In this document: positions 1-6,836 of the stretch, in pieces
Position numbering within the stretch: position 1 is the stretch's first letter
Layout: the number at the start of each line of letters is the position of its first letter
Assembly: GCA_041477815.1 (NCBI GenBank)
Contig: JBGOUV010000186.1
Location: 1-12,914 of the forward strand
Reading direction: 5' to 3'
DNA from: JBGOUV01 sp041477815
GTDB lineage: Bacteria; Acidobacteriota; Terriglobia; Bryobacterales; JACQDG01
Length of the DNA: 12,914 nucleotides
The notes under the pieces: model-generated
The model's input: the letters and a program-made list of their open reading frames with translations, nothing else
What the model was told of the DNA's origin: nothing
The model's database searches: none
Made by a program: the position numbers and the translations under genes

Positions 1-1
1 G

Positions 2-2014
2 GGCATCACAGCTCTTCGTCCGGGCCCTAGCGGCAATGAAGCGGCTCCCCATCACGCCAACTATGACGAGTCTGCCGCCAACCCGTTTCCCGATTACCCC
101 GAGATCCTCAGACTGAAGGATGGCCGACCCGTCACCACCCCGGAGATATGGTGGCAGGAGCGCCGGCCCGAGATCGTAGAAGATTTCGAGCGCGAAGTGC
201 TGGGTCGTGTTCCCCCGAACCCGCCCCGAATCACATGGACGGTCCATAAGACCGTGAACGACCAGGTCGGCCCCTATCCCGTCATCGCCAGGGAACTCAC
301 CGGACACGCGGACAACACCGCCTGCCCGGGAATCAATGTCGATATCCAAATGGTTGTGGTCACGCCGGCGTGGGTCCGGAAGCCGGTTCCTCTCATGATG
401 ATTTTCGGGCGCCCGGCCCTGCCGTCCGCTCCGGTGCCGGAAGCCTTCGCGCGCTTTGCGGCCCTAGCCGGAACCGATCCGCCCGCGCCCCTCCAGCTCG
501 TCGCCGCCGGATGGGGGTACGCCTTGCTGAGTCCCGGCAGCGTTCAGGCCGATAACGGTGCGGGACTCACCAAAGGCATCATCGGCCTCTCTAACAAAGG
601 ACAGCCGCGCCAGCCGGAGGACTGGGGCGCTTTGCGCGCTTGGGCGTGGGGCGCCTCGCGGGCTCTCGACTACCTCGAGACCGATCCGGCCGTCGATGCG
701 AAACACGTCGGCATAGAGGGCGTCTCGCGATTCGGAAAAGCCGCCCTGGTCACGATGGCCCTCGATACCCGCTTCGCGCTCGTGCTGGTCGGTTCCTCCG
801 GCGAAGGCGGCGCCAAGCCGCATCGCCGGAACTTTGGCGAGGCGGTCGAAAACGTGACTGGCTCGGGCGAGTACCACTGGATGGCCGGAACCTTCCTGAA
901 ATACGGGGCCTCCGAAGCCTCCTTCGGCAGCAAGAACGCCGGCGACATTCCCGTGGATTCGCACCACTTGATCGCGTTGTGCGCGCCGCGCCTCACCTTC
1001 ATCAGCTACGGCATACCGGAAAAGGGGGACGCCAGATGGCTCGACCAGCAAGGCAGCTTTATGGCCACCGTCGCCGCCGGATCCGTGTTTCGACTCCTGG
1101 CCGTCAAGGACCTCGGTGTGGCGGGCGACTATCGCACCGCCAAGATGCCGCCCGTCAACACCAGCCTGCTCGAGGGCCACCTGGCGTGGCGCCAGCATGA
1201 CGGTGGTCACACCGACGGTCCCAATTGGAAATACTTCCTCCCCTGGGCCACCGGGTCCCTCCGATACACCGCTCCGCCGCCCCCGCCCCTGGCTGCCGAT
1301 CTGGCCATTCCCAGAACGGACGCGAACTCCCTCATCACCCACGCTCAACTGCTTGAAAAGGCCAGGAAGGGCCGCATCGACATCTACTTCGAGGGCGATT
1401 CCATCACCCGGCGATGGGGCGCCACCGACTACCCTCCACTCCTCGCCAATTGGAATCGGAACTTCTTCGGCTGGAATGCCGCCGATTTTGGTTGGGGGGC
1501 GGATCGAATTCAGAATATCCTCTGGCGCCTGAACAACGGCGAGTTGGATAACGTGAACCCGAAAATCGTGGTTCTGCTGGCAGGCACCAACAACCTCGGC
1601 CGTGTCATTCCCGGAAGCACGGAAGATGCCGCGGTCGCGGACATCACCAAAGGAATGCAGGCTCTGGTAACGGCGATTCGAAACAAAGCGTCCGAGGCCA
1701 CCGTGATCGTCACCGGCATTTTCCCGCGCAACGATAATATGGCCGTCCTGCCCGCCATCAGCAAAATCAACGGCCATCTCGCGAAGATGGCGGACGAACG
1801 GAAGGTGCGCTATCTCGACATCAACGACAAACTAGCCGACGCACGAGGCCGGCTCTTCGACGGCATGATGACCGCCGACAAACTCCATCCGGCCGAACAG
1901 GCGTATCAGGTCTGGGCGGACGCGCTGAAGCCGATCTTCCGGGAATTGCTCGGTCCGCCGGGCGCGGAGGACCACGCGCCGCCGCCCACCGGCGATCCGA
2001 GCGCGCAACGCTGA
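2..2014 (+). CDS. CE15 glucuronoyl-esterase-like domain fused to SGNH/GDSL hydrolase (5' partial)
   Basis: The reading frame is open from the left edge, so the start is missing; the GTG at 197 is internal, because conserved CE15 N-terminal sequence (NYDES.ANPFPDYP, then WWQERRPEIVEDFEREV) lies before it. About 670 residues are visible. The N-terminal domain (roughly visible residues 15-425) is an alpha/beta hydrolase with the nucleophile motif GVSRFGK (Ser codon 725-727), a SGEGGAK segment whose Glu may be the catalytic acid, and a GGHTDGPNW motif with the likely catalytic His at 1208-1210. CE15 enzymes cleave the 4-O-methylglucuronate ester between xylan and lignin. After a Pro-rich linker (about 1270-1290) comes an SGNH domain: GDSIT (Ser 1400-1402), GWGADR, GTNN (1583-1594) and DKLH (Asp 1877, His 1886), with all four blocks present. 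Such domains often remove acetyl groups from polysaccharides. The product would attack two kinds of ester in hemicellulose; export cannot be judged without the N-terminus. Substrate is inferred from the families. Confidence 0.88.
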   Translation, partial: GITALRPGPSGNEAAPHHANYDESAANPFPDYPEILRLKDGRPVTTPEIWWQERRPEIVEDFEREVLGRVPPNPPRITWTVHKTVNDQVGPYPVIARELTGHADNTACPGINVDIQMVVVTPAWVRKPVPLMMIFGRPALPSAPVPEAFARFAALAGTDPPAPLQLVAAGWGYALLSPGSVQADNGAGLTKGIIGLSNKGQPRQPEDWGALRAWAWGASRALDYLETDPAVDAKHVGIEGVSRFGKAALVTMALDTRFALVLVGSSGEGGAKPHRRNFGEAVENVTGSGEYHWMAGTFLKYGASEASFGSKNAGDIPVDSHHLIALCAPRLTFISYGIPEKGDARWLDQQGSFMATVAAGSVFRLLAVKDLGVAGDYRTAKMPPVNTSLLEGHLAWRQHDGGHTDGPNWKYFLPWATGSLRYTAPPPPPLAADLAIPRTDANSLITHAQLLEKARKGRIDIYFEGDSITRRWGATDYPPLLANWNRNFFGWNAADFGWGADRIQNILWRLNNGELDNVNPKIVVLLAGTNNLGRVIPGSTEDAAVADITKGMQALVTAIRNKASEATVIVTGIFPRNDNMAVLPAISKINGHLAKMADERKVRYLDINDKLADARGRLFDGMMTADKLHPAEQAYQVWADALKPIFRELLGPPGAEDHAPPPTGDPSAQR

Positions 2015-2182
2015 GGCGTGCTCCACAATCCGAGTGATGGAACTGCGCGTTGAAGCAATCCACAGGAACGAGAAGCCGGCAACCCTGACTTGTGCCTCGC
2101 GGTCAACCGCTCTCACCGGGCTGGGATCCTGACTCGCGGCGTTTCATTCGGGACGTTAGCTGCCAGTGGCGAAAGGTTTCAC

Positions 2183-2202
2183 GTGGTGCAAATTTACACC
2201 AC
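2183..2202. repeat. 20-bp near-perfect palindrome between convergent genes
   Basis: GTGGTG and CACCAC arms surround an AAATTT core, with a single mismatched pair. It lies between the stop of the esterase gene (2014) and the stop of the convergent nitrilase gene (2285). No T-run follows on either strand, so it is not a standard intrinsic terminator. An AT-centred symmetrical site also fits a dimeric DNA-binding protein. Nothing else is recognised in the 270-bp gap 2015-2284. Confidence 0.4.
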
Positions 2203-2284
2203 AGCAAGTCGTTGATTCTGCGGGGTTAAGAATTCGGCAACTCGGCGTCCCCCGCGGCGAGTGAGTGGGGTGGCCAGAGCGCTT

Positions 2285-3073
2285 CTAGACAGACTTGCAG
2301 CGCGCCGCGAGGAGGCCGGTGGCCGCCGTGATGTCGATGTCCGCGAGGAGCAACCCTTCTTTACCGTAGGGCTGGTAGCGGAGCAGCGTCCCGTCGGGCC
2401 GCACCACCGCCGACGTGGTCGGCGACCCCGCGCTGGCGCAGTTTACCGTCGCGAAATAGCAGGTGTTTTCGGCGGCGCGACACAGGGCTGCTTTCTCATG
2501 GAAGGAGTTCGCCGGATCGGCGAAACTCGAGGGCCGGTAACCGCCGGGCTCGGCTTCGTGGAAATGAGGGTGGAACACGATGTGAGCGCCGCGTCGGACG
2601 GCCCAGCGGACCGTTTCCGGATAGCGCCAACCCTCATGGCAGATCGCGACCCCAAATGTAAGCGGACCGGTTTGGAAAACCCGCCTCCCGGAACCGGGCG
2701 AATAGATACCCTCCTCGGAGGGGTCGAGTTGGACCTTGTCTTGGAAACCGGCGATCGTTCCGTCTCGCTGGATGACCAGTGCGGTGGCTAACAGGGCGTC
2801 ATCGACGACGCGTTCGGTGCCGAGAACAACCGCGAGGGTGGCCTTCGCGGCAGCCGCTGCGATGGCCGACCAGGCTCGTTCGAGGAACGCCGGGTCGGGG
2901 GGCGGCACCGACTTTCCCATTCCCCGGTAGCCGGGAATGAAGCACTCCGGAAAGCAGATTAGGCCGGCGCGCTCGACGGAGGCTTGAGTGATGGCTTGTT
3001 CGGCCAGCGTGACCGACTCCTCGGGAGTCGCCGGGAACCGGAGGTTGGCGAGGGCGATTCGAAACATGTTCAT
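2285..3073 (-). CDS. carbon-nitrogen hydrolase (nitrilase superfamily)
   Basis: A 262-residue protein with the complete nitrilase-superfamily triad: Glu43 in CFPECF, Lys112 in QDKVQLDPSEEG and the nucleophile Cys144 in ICHEGWRYPE. The downstream FHPHFHEAE segment and the conserved glutamates after Lys112 also fit. Members are cytoplasmic enzymes that hydrolyse amides, nitriles or N-carbamoyl groups through a thioester on the Cys; the substrate here cannot be assigned. Length matches a single-domain amidase with no extension. ATG at 3073 is chosen; a second ATG two codons on (3067) is possible. Only a weak GGGA precedes the start. The start ATG overlaps a TGA that ends an M55-like tail on the same strand (see the remnant at 3070-3120), as if the gene once followed another in an operon. 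It is convergent with the esterase gene. Confidence 0.9.
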   Translation of the reverse strand: MNMFRIALANLRFPATPEESVTLAEQAITQASVERAGLICFPECFIPGYRGMGKSVPPPDPAFLERAWSAIAAAAAKATLAVVLGTERVVDDALLATALVIQRDGTIAGFQDKVQLDPSEEGIYSPGSGRRVFQTGPLTFGVAICHEGWRYPETVRWAVRRGAHIVFHPHFHEAEPGGYRPSSFADPANSFHEKAALCRAAENTCYFATVNCASAGSPTTSAVVRPDGTLLRYQPYGKEGLLLADIDITAATGLLAARCKSV

Positions 3074-3120
3074 TTCGTAATCCCAATGTAGCTCAATTGC
3101 TCGCAGGCTTCGACCGCCAC
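3070..3120 (-). pseudogene. possible remnant of an M55 peptidase C-terminus
   Basis: The minus strand reads VAVEACEQL followed by nine residues and a TGA that overlaps the nitrilase ATG. This resembles the end of the M55 tail at 6499-6609 (VVEACEQW) and of the intact M55 gene (VLEAYEQW). The match is short, about 20 bases at nucleotide level, so it could be chance. It gains weight because the next segment to the right (3121-3189) also matches the right-hand part of the 6499-6816 remnant region, in the same order and orientation. Confidence 0.35.
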
Positions 3121-3189
3121 CCCTTCGGCAGCGGACGGGTGACGGACCGGTACGAGACCCTCTTGCGGAAGTGCCTGCCCCGCGTATAA
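3121..3189 (+). pseudogene. possible remnant of a glycosyltransferase C-terminus
   Basis: The plus strand encodes RVTDRYETLLRKC near the end of an open stretch, closing with TAA at 3187-3189. Family 4 glycosyltransferases commonly end in a helix of the type FDWxRVTDRYExL, and the region at 6606-6816 ends in RYDWERVTDRYEELLGQC. The two share an exact 21-bp repeat. No glycosyltransferase body lies upstream, so only a 3' end survives here. It directly precedes the protease gene, and part of that gene's promoter lies within it. Confidence 0.4.
3136..3156 (+). repeat. 21-bp direct repeat, copy 1
   Basis: These 21 bases, starting CGGGTGACGGACC, occur again without change at 6751-6771 on the same strand. 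Both copies encode RVTDRYE in a glycosyltransferase-like tail. The copies flank the 3199-6468 protease gene. Confidence 0.8.
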
Positions 3190-3190
3190 T
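3163..3190 (+). promoter_or_regulatory. sigma-70 type promoter of the metalloprotease gene, probably leaderless
   Basis: A perfect TATAAT lies at 3185-3190 and a weak -35 (TTGCGG, 3163-3168) lies 16 bp before it. The GTG start at 3199 is only 8 bases beyond the -10, where transcription would begin at about 3197. An in-frame TAG at 3190-3192 rules out any upstream start. The AGGGG at 3191-3195 is probably too close to the GTG to act as a normal ribosome binding site. A leaderless transcript is the simplest reading. Confidence 0.6.
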
Positions 3191-3198
3191 AGGGGCTT

Positions 3199-6100
3199 GT
3201 GCGCCTGCTCTATGGCCTCCTCGCCGCGTCCTGCTGGCTGGGGGCCCAGTCCATTCAGATCACCTCGGTGACGCCCGAAGGTCCCCTCTACCCGGGCGAC
3301 AATCCCTTCGCGTTTGTCGCTACCGTGTCGGTGACGGGTGATACGACTAACGCCTACGGGTTCATGCTGATCCGGGAGGTGAGCCGCGAAGGAAACCGGG
3401 ACATCATCGGCATTTCGACACTGCTCCGTAACAGCGGCTTCCAGATCCGCAACGAATCCTACGGTGTCCCGCCGGTCTCCTGCCTTCCGAATTGCAGCGC
3501 CTCGTTCCGGAATCTGCGGCCGACGCTGCGGTATGTCTTGCGGCTGGAGGTGTACGCGATCCTTCAGAGCCGCTTCGGCGGTCCGGAGGTGACGCGCTCG
3601 GCCCCGCGGATCATCCCCATCGTGACCCCGGCGGAGGTGGCCGGGCTCGCTCCCAACCAGCAACCCCTCTTTTCCGACCGCCGGCTCCGGATCAATGTCA
3701 GCAACGCCAGCCTGACCCGGGCGCGGAGCGCCGTCGTGACCTTTTACCCGGGCGGTGAATTCAGCGGCAGCGTTGCTCATATCTTCGCCGTCCCCACCGA
3801 CCTGGTCCCTTGCCGGCCGGGGAGCGCGGGGCAGATGTTGGGGGGATGCGGCGCTCAGATCGTCAATGATTCGACGCTGGAACTGAACTGGCGAACGTTT
3901 CCGTCCGCCCGGCCGGAGGCCCTGCTGGGCGTCTACGATCTGCTGGTGAGGTGGACGGAGCCGCTGACGCCTGGAAGCTCGTCGACCCGCACCCGGCATG
4001 CCGTACTCCTGGAGGCCTTCCGGATCACTGCGGCGCCAGACGATGACCTGCTGATTCTCGACGGCGTCCGGATGACGGTCACGCCGTCCACGGGCGACCG
4101 CCAGACCTACACGTTTTCGCCGCGGCAGGAGAACGCGCTGTTTGCAGAGGCGGGCCGGCCCGTGGAGGCGACCCTGTTGCTGCGGGCGCGGGTGTCGCGG
4201 GCAACGACGGCTACGGTCTGGCTGATCGCCCGGGACAAGAGCGGCGGGGTTGCGCTCGACCAGCGGTCCATGGCGGTGTCGAACACGTTCGGCGAGGCCC
4301 CCGACTTGCTCGGCACGGCCCTGCGGTTCTCGCTGCCGGCGGCGGGCAACGAGATCGAGTTCACGGTGTCGATGACGCCGGCCGACGCGCGCAGCCCCAC
4401 CGAGCGCGTGTTCGGCGGGCCCCAGACCATGGTCGTGACCGTCAGCCGCCCGCCCGATCTTACGGTGACCCGCCTGGAAGTGGTGCAGACGGTGCAGACC
4501 GCGGACAACGGGGTGCCGCTGGTGGCCAACAAGAGCGCCATCGTGCGGATGTATTTCGGGCTGGGCGACGAGCGGCTGCAGGCCGTGCCCAACGTGGCGG
4601 CGCGGCTGCGCGGGCGGCGAGGTGGACAGGAACTCGCCGGCTCGCCGCTGTCGCCCTTTAACGGCCGTATTACGGCCTTCATCAACCCGAACCGGTACGA
4701 GCCCAACGAGTCCCTCAACTTCCAGATCCCGGTAGCGTGGACCGAGGCGGGCGAGCTGACCCTGGTGGCGGAAGTGAACCCGCAGCGCGCCATTCCCGAG
4801 CTGCGCTTCGATAACAACACCACCACCGTGACCGTGCAGTTCGAGGAGCGCCGCGACCTGATGGTGGGGTACCTGGAGGTATGCCAGGTGCTGCCCGGAG
4901 AACCGCAGCGCTGTCCCTCCCCGCGGGTCGGGGACCTCGACTTCCTGATGAACCAGCTCTATCCGGTGAGGGACTACGGGATCCGCTATTACCCGCTGGG
5001 CCGCATGGGCTGGCCACATGCGGTGAGGACGAGCGAGGACCAGGACCGGCTGATTGCGTCGCTGAACCAGTTCTACGAGGAAATGGATGACCCTCCGAAC
5101 CAGTTGGTGGCGTGGTTGTCGCTCGACAGCGGCCTCCGGCTGCTGGGGCGTTCCGATCCGGGGTTTGCCGGCGGGGCGAGTGTCGTTTCCATCAACAAGG
5201 ACACTACCGCCAGAGACTTTCTGGACACCGCCGTGACCATGGCCCACGAGGTGGGTCACAACCTCGGCTTGCGCCATCCCAACACCGCGGACGCTTGCGG
5301 GGCGAGAGACGAGACCACCGACTGGCCCGACCGGGAAACCACCCGCATCCTGGAGCCGGGCTTCCATCCGCCAACCCTCGAGTTCAAGAATCCCAACCTG
5401 CACGATCTGATGAGCTATTGCAGTCCCGGAACCAACTTCTGGATTGCGCCCTTCCACTCCCGCAAGCTATTCGACAGCGTCATATTGGAGCCGGCTCAAG
5501 AGGCGGCGCCCTCGCAGGGTACGGCGAGCGAGTACCTGCTGGTGACCGGATCGGCCCGCGCCGATGGAACCGGGGGCGAGATCACGCGGACGTACCGGGT
5601 CCCCTCTGCGGCTCCGGTTCCGATTCCCAGAACCACCGGGAACCACTGCCTGGTCTTCAGCTCCGGGACCGGGACGCCGGCGGAGTCCTGCTTCGATCTC
5701 AGCTTCGTCGATCCCGAGTCGGGCGAGCCGATGTCAGAGCGGGCGTTCACGCGGAAGGTTCCGCTGCCCCCGGGAACGACCCGGATCGCGCTGCGCCGCG
5801 GGGGGCAGGAATTGGCGGCGCTGGTGGTGAGCCCGCGTCCGCCCACGGTGCGGATTACGTCCCCGCAGGCCGGCGCGGTGTGGGACGGGGGCCAGCGCTC
5901 CCTCACCTGGTCGGGCGCGGACCCCGACGGGCAGTCGCTGACCTACCTGGTACAGTATTCCTACGACGGAGGGCGCACCTGGACGCCCCTGGGCTTCGAG
6001 ACCTCCGACGTGTCCTTGCTGGTGGATACCGCGGGGATTGTAGGGGGATCGGATGTCCGGTTCCGGGTCCTGGCCAGCGACGGGTTCCATACCGCGACCG

Positions 6101-6468
6101 ATACGGTGGGGCCGGTCCGGGTGATCCAGCGGCCGGCCATCGCGCTAATACCCGACCGGGTGTACTTCGGGACGGTGGCGGTGAACGCGGGCGAGCGGGA
6201 GGGTACGATCAAGCTGCGGAACACCGGCAGCGGGCCCCTGACGATCACGTCGCTGGGCACCACCGGGGCGGGCTTCCGGGTGGCCGGGCCGGCCACGCCG
6301 TTCCGGATCGCCACGGGCTCCGAACGCACGGTGAGGGTCCGGTTCGCGGCGTCCCAGACGCGGCCGGAGTCAGGGGTGCTGGTGATTGAGAGCAACGACC
6401 CGGCGCGTCCCCGGGTGGAGGCGCCGCTGGGCGCCAACAGCGGGCTGCCGCCACGGTCGCGGCAGTAG
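3199..6468 (+). CDS. large secreted multidomain zinc metalloprotease (metzincin type)
   Basis: A 1089-residue protein. The GTG start is fixed by an in-frame TAG six bases upstream and by the signal peptide it opens (MRLLYGLLAASCWLGAQS, cleavage near residue 17). Residues about 20-415 hold beta-rich sequence of no recognised family. About 418-550 resembles a CARDB adhesion module (PPDLTVTRLEV, then PELRFDNNT near its end). The protease core follows, with zinc site HEVGHNLGLRH (ligands His683, His687, His693; base Glu684) and a Met-turn DLMSYC (Met738, Tyr740), the spacing and MSY triplet expected of metzincins such as serralysins and astacins. About 890-980 looks Ig/Fn3-like (VRITSPQAGAVWDGG). 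About 985-1080 resembles a HYDIN/ASH-type module (YFGTVAVNAGE, LRNTGSGPLTI). No membrane anchor or LPXTG is visible. The protein is probably exported and digests or binds extracellular protein or glycoprotein; the substrate is unknown. Flanking gene remnants suggest the gene moved here. Confidence 0.85.
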   Translation: MRLLYGLLAASCWLGAQSIQITSVTPEGPLYPGDNPFAFVATVSVTGDTTNAYGFMLIREVSREGNRDIIGISTLLRNSGFQIRNESYGVPPVSCLPNCSASFRNLRPTLRYVLRLEVYAILQSRFGGPEVTRSAPRIIPIVTPAEVAGLAPNQQPLFSDRRLRINVSNASLTRARSAVVTFYPGGEFSGSVAHIFAVPTDLVPCRPGSAGQMLGGCGAQIVNDSTLELNWRTFPSARPEALLGVYDLLVRWTEPLTPGSSSTRTRHAVLLEAFRITAAPDDDLLILDGVRMTVTPSTGDRQTYTFSPRQENALFAEAGRPVEATLLLRARVSRATTATVWLIARDKSGGVALDQRSMAVSNTFGEAPDLLGTALRFSLPAAGNEIEFTVSMTPADARSPTERVFGGPQTMVVTVSRPPDLTVTRLEVVQTVQTADNGVPLVANKSAIVRMYFGLGDERLQAVPNVAARLRGRRGGQELAGSPLSPFNGRITAFINPNRYEPNESLNFQIPVAWTEAGELTLVAEVNPQRAIPELRFDNNTTTVTVQFEERRDLMVGYLEVCQVLPGEPQRCPSPRVGDLDFLMNQLYPVRDYGIRYYPLGRMGWPHAVRTSEDQDRLIASLNQFYEEMDDPPNQLVAWLSLDSGLRLLGRSDPGFAGGASVVSINKDTTARDFLDTAVTMAHEVGHNLGLRHPNTADACGARDETTDWPDRETTRILEPGFHPPTLEFKNPNLHDLMSYCSPGTNFWIAPFHSRKLFDSVILEPAQEAAPSQGTASEYLLVTGSARADGTGGEITRTYRVPSAAPVPIPRTTGNHCLVFSSGTGTPAESCFDLSFVDPESGEPMSERAFTRKVPLPPGTTRIALRRGGQELAALVVSPRPPTVRITSPQAGAVWDGGQRSLTWSGADPDGQSLTYLVQYSYDGGRTWTPLGFETSDVSLLVDTAGIVGGSDVRFRVLASDGFHTATDTVGPVRVIQRPAIALIPDRVYFGTVAVNAGEREGTIKLRNTGSGPLTITSLGTTGAGFRVAGPATPFRIATGSERTVRVRFAASQTRPESGVLVIESNDPARPRVEAPLGANSGLPPRSRQ
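6445..6465 (+). other. GC hairpin at the 3' end of the metalloprotease gene
   Basis: CTGCCGC and GCGGCAG form a perfect 7-bp stem around a 7-base loop, ending right before the TAG stop at 6466-6468. There is no following T-run, so it is not a standard intrinsic terminator. It might slow RNA decay or polymerase. In DNA of this GC content such stems also occur by chance. Confidence 0.3.
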
Positions 6469-6498
6469 GCCGCCTCCCCGTTGCTGAGGCAGCCAGCG

Positions 6499-6609
6499 GC
6501 CACCCAGCCACTGTTCGCAGGCTTCCACCACCGTGCGGCCACGAAACGACGCGGCGCGGCCCGTGGTCGCGGTGCCTTTGGGGCGGTACGCGAACTTCAA
6601 TTCGGCGGT
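6499..6609 (-). pseudogene. remnant of an M55 D-aminopeptidase C-terminus
   Basis: On the minus strand, 6508-6603 encodes a stretch from ELKF to EACEQW that matches residues 241-272 of the intact M55 peptidase gene (7464-7559) at 24 of 32 positions, including an identical GTATTGR. No catalytic motifs (DMEG, DGHD, GQHA) are found next to it; the similarity stops where a glycosyltransferase-like tail on the other strand begins (about 6606). The original stop codon is missing and the frame reads on into the protease gene's 3' end. It is the broken end of a paralogue, left by deletion or recombination. Confidence 0.7.
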
Positions 6610-6649
6610 TTGTGCTCTACCTGGACAATGTGGAGAACCGCGAGGTGGC

Positions 6650-6715
6650 GGGGGTGGTGATGGAGGGGGTGGGTGGGGATGGCCGAGGGGGAGAGGCTGG
6701 AGTGGGGGCGGCGGG
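6650..6715 (+). other. G-run cluster with G-quadruplex potential
   Basis: The plus strand carries G runs at 6650-6654, 6665-6669, 6671-6673, 6675-6678, 6687-6691, 6704-6708 and 6713-6715. Three of them are separated by single T bases. The cluster spans the frame break in the glycosyltransferase remnant. A regulatory role is not shown. Confidence 0.35.
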
Positions 6716-6750
6716 CGCTGCATCGGGCGCGGGAGCGGTATGACTGGGAG

Positions 6751-6771
6751 CGGGTGACGGACCGGTACGAG
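6751..6771 (+). repeat. 21-bp direct repeat, copy 2
   Basis: Identical to 3136-3156 in sequence and orientation. Similarity on the right continues only at protein level: E/T, L, L, two changes, then a shared Cys. Confidence 0.8.
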
Positions 6772-6803
6772 GAGTTGCTGGGGCAGTGCGTCGGGAGGCG
6801 ATA

Positions 6804-6836
6804 TCAGGTATCCTGAAGGCGGTGAAACGGGATACC
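6804..6836 (+). promoter_or_regulatory. inverted repeats around the antitoxin start, candidate autoregulatory site
   Basis: TCAGGTATCCTGA (6804-6816) is a small palindrome. Its GGTATCC (6807-6813) also pairs with GGATACC at 6830-6836 across a 16-base spacer. The likely GTG start of the antitoxin (6822-6824) and the AAGG before it sit inside that spacer. The arrangement fits either an operator bound by the toxin-antitoxin complex or an RNA hairpin that limits translation. No clear -35/-10 pair is seen here. Confidence 0.4.

Larger units (their letters stand above)
6606..6816 (+). pseudogene. frameshifted remnant of a GT4-like glycosyltransferase C-terminus
   Basis: From 6606 one frame reads RFVLYLDNVENREVAGVVME. 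At about 6678-6684 the coding sense moves to another frame, which reads ERLEWGRRALHRARERYDW and then ERVTDRYEELLGQC, ending at TGA 6814-6816. A piece of the type 'VDNVENREVAEVVM', followed by 'RALERARERYDWERVTDRYE', is what one expects at the end of family 4 glycosyltransferases. The break falls in a G-rich tract, so it is either true decay or a sequencing error. The nucleotide-binding core is absent, so no function is left. The family call rests on remembered C-terminal patterns and is moderate. Confidence 0.5.

Noticed and set aside
464..1777. 437-codon open frame on the minus strand opposite the esterase gene
   Set aside because: It covers both catalytic domains of the plus-strand gene and contains no known motif, so it is an antisense shadow.
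3070..5457. 795-codon open frame on the minus strand opposite the metalloprotease gene
   Set aside because: Its composition (Arg, His, Gly and Pro rich, no recognisable domain) is that of an antisense shadow in GC-rich coding DNA, while the plus strand has a signal peptide, zinc site and modules. Only its last residues may be an M55 remnant.
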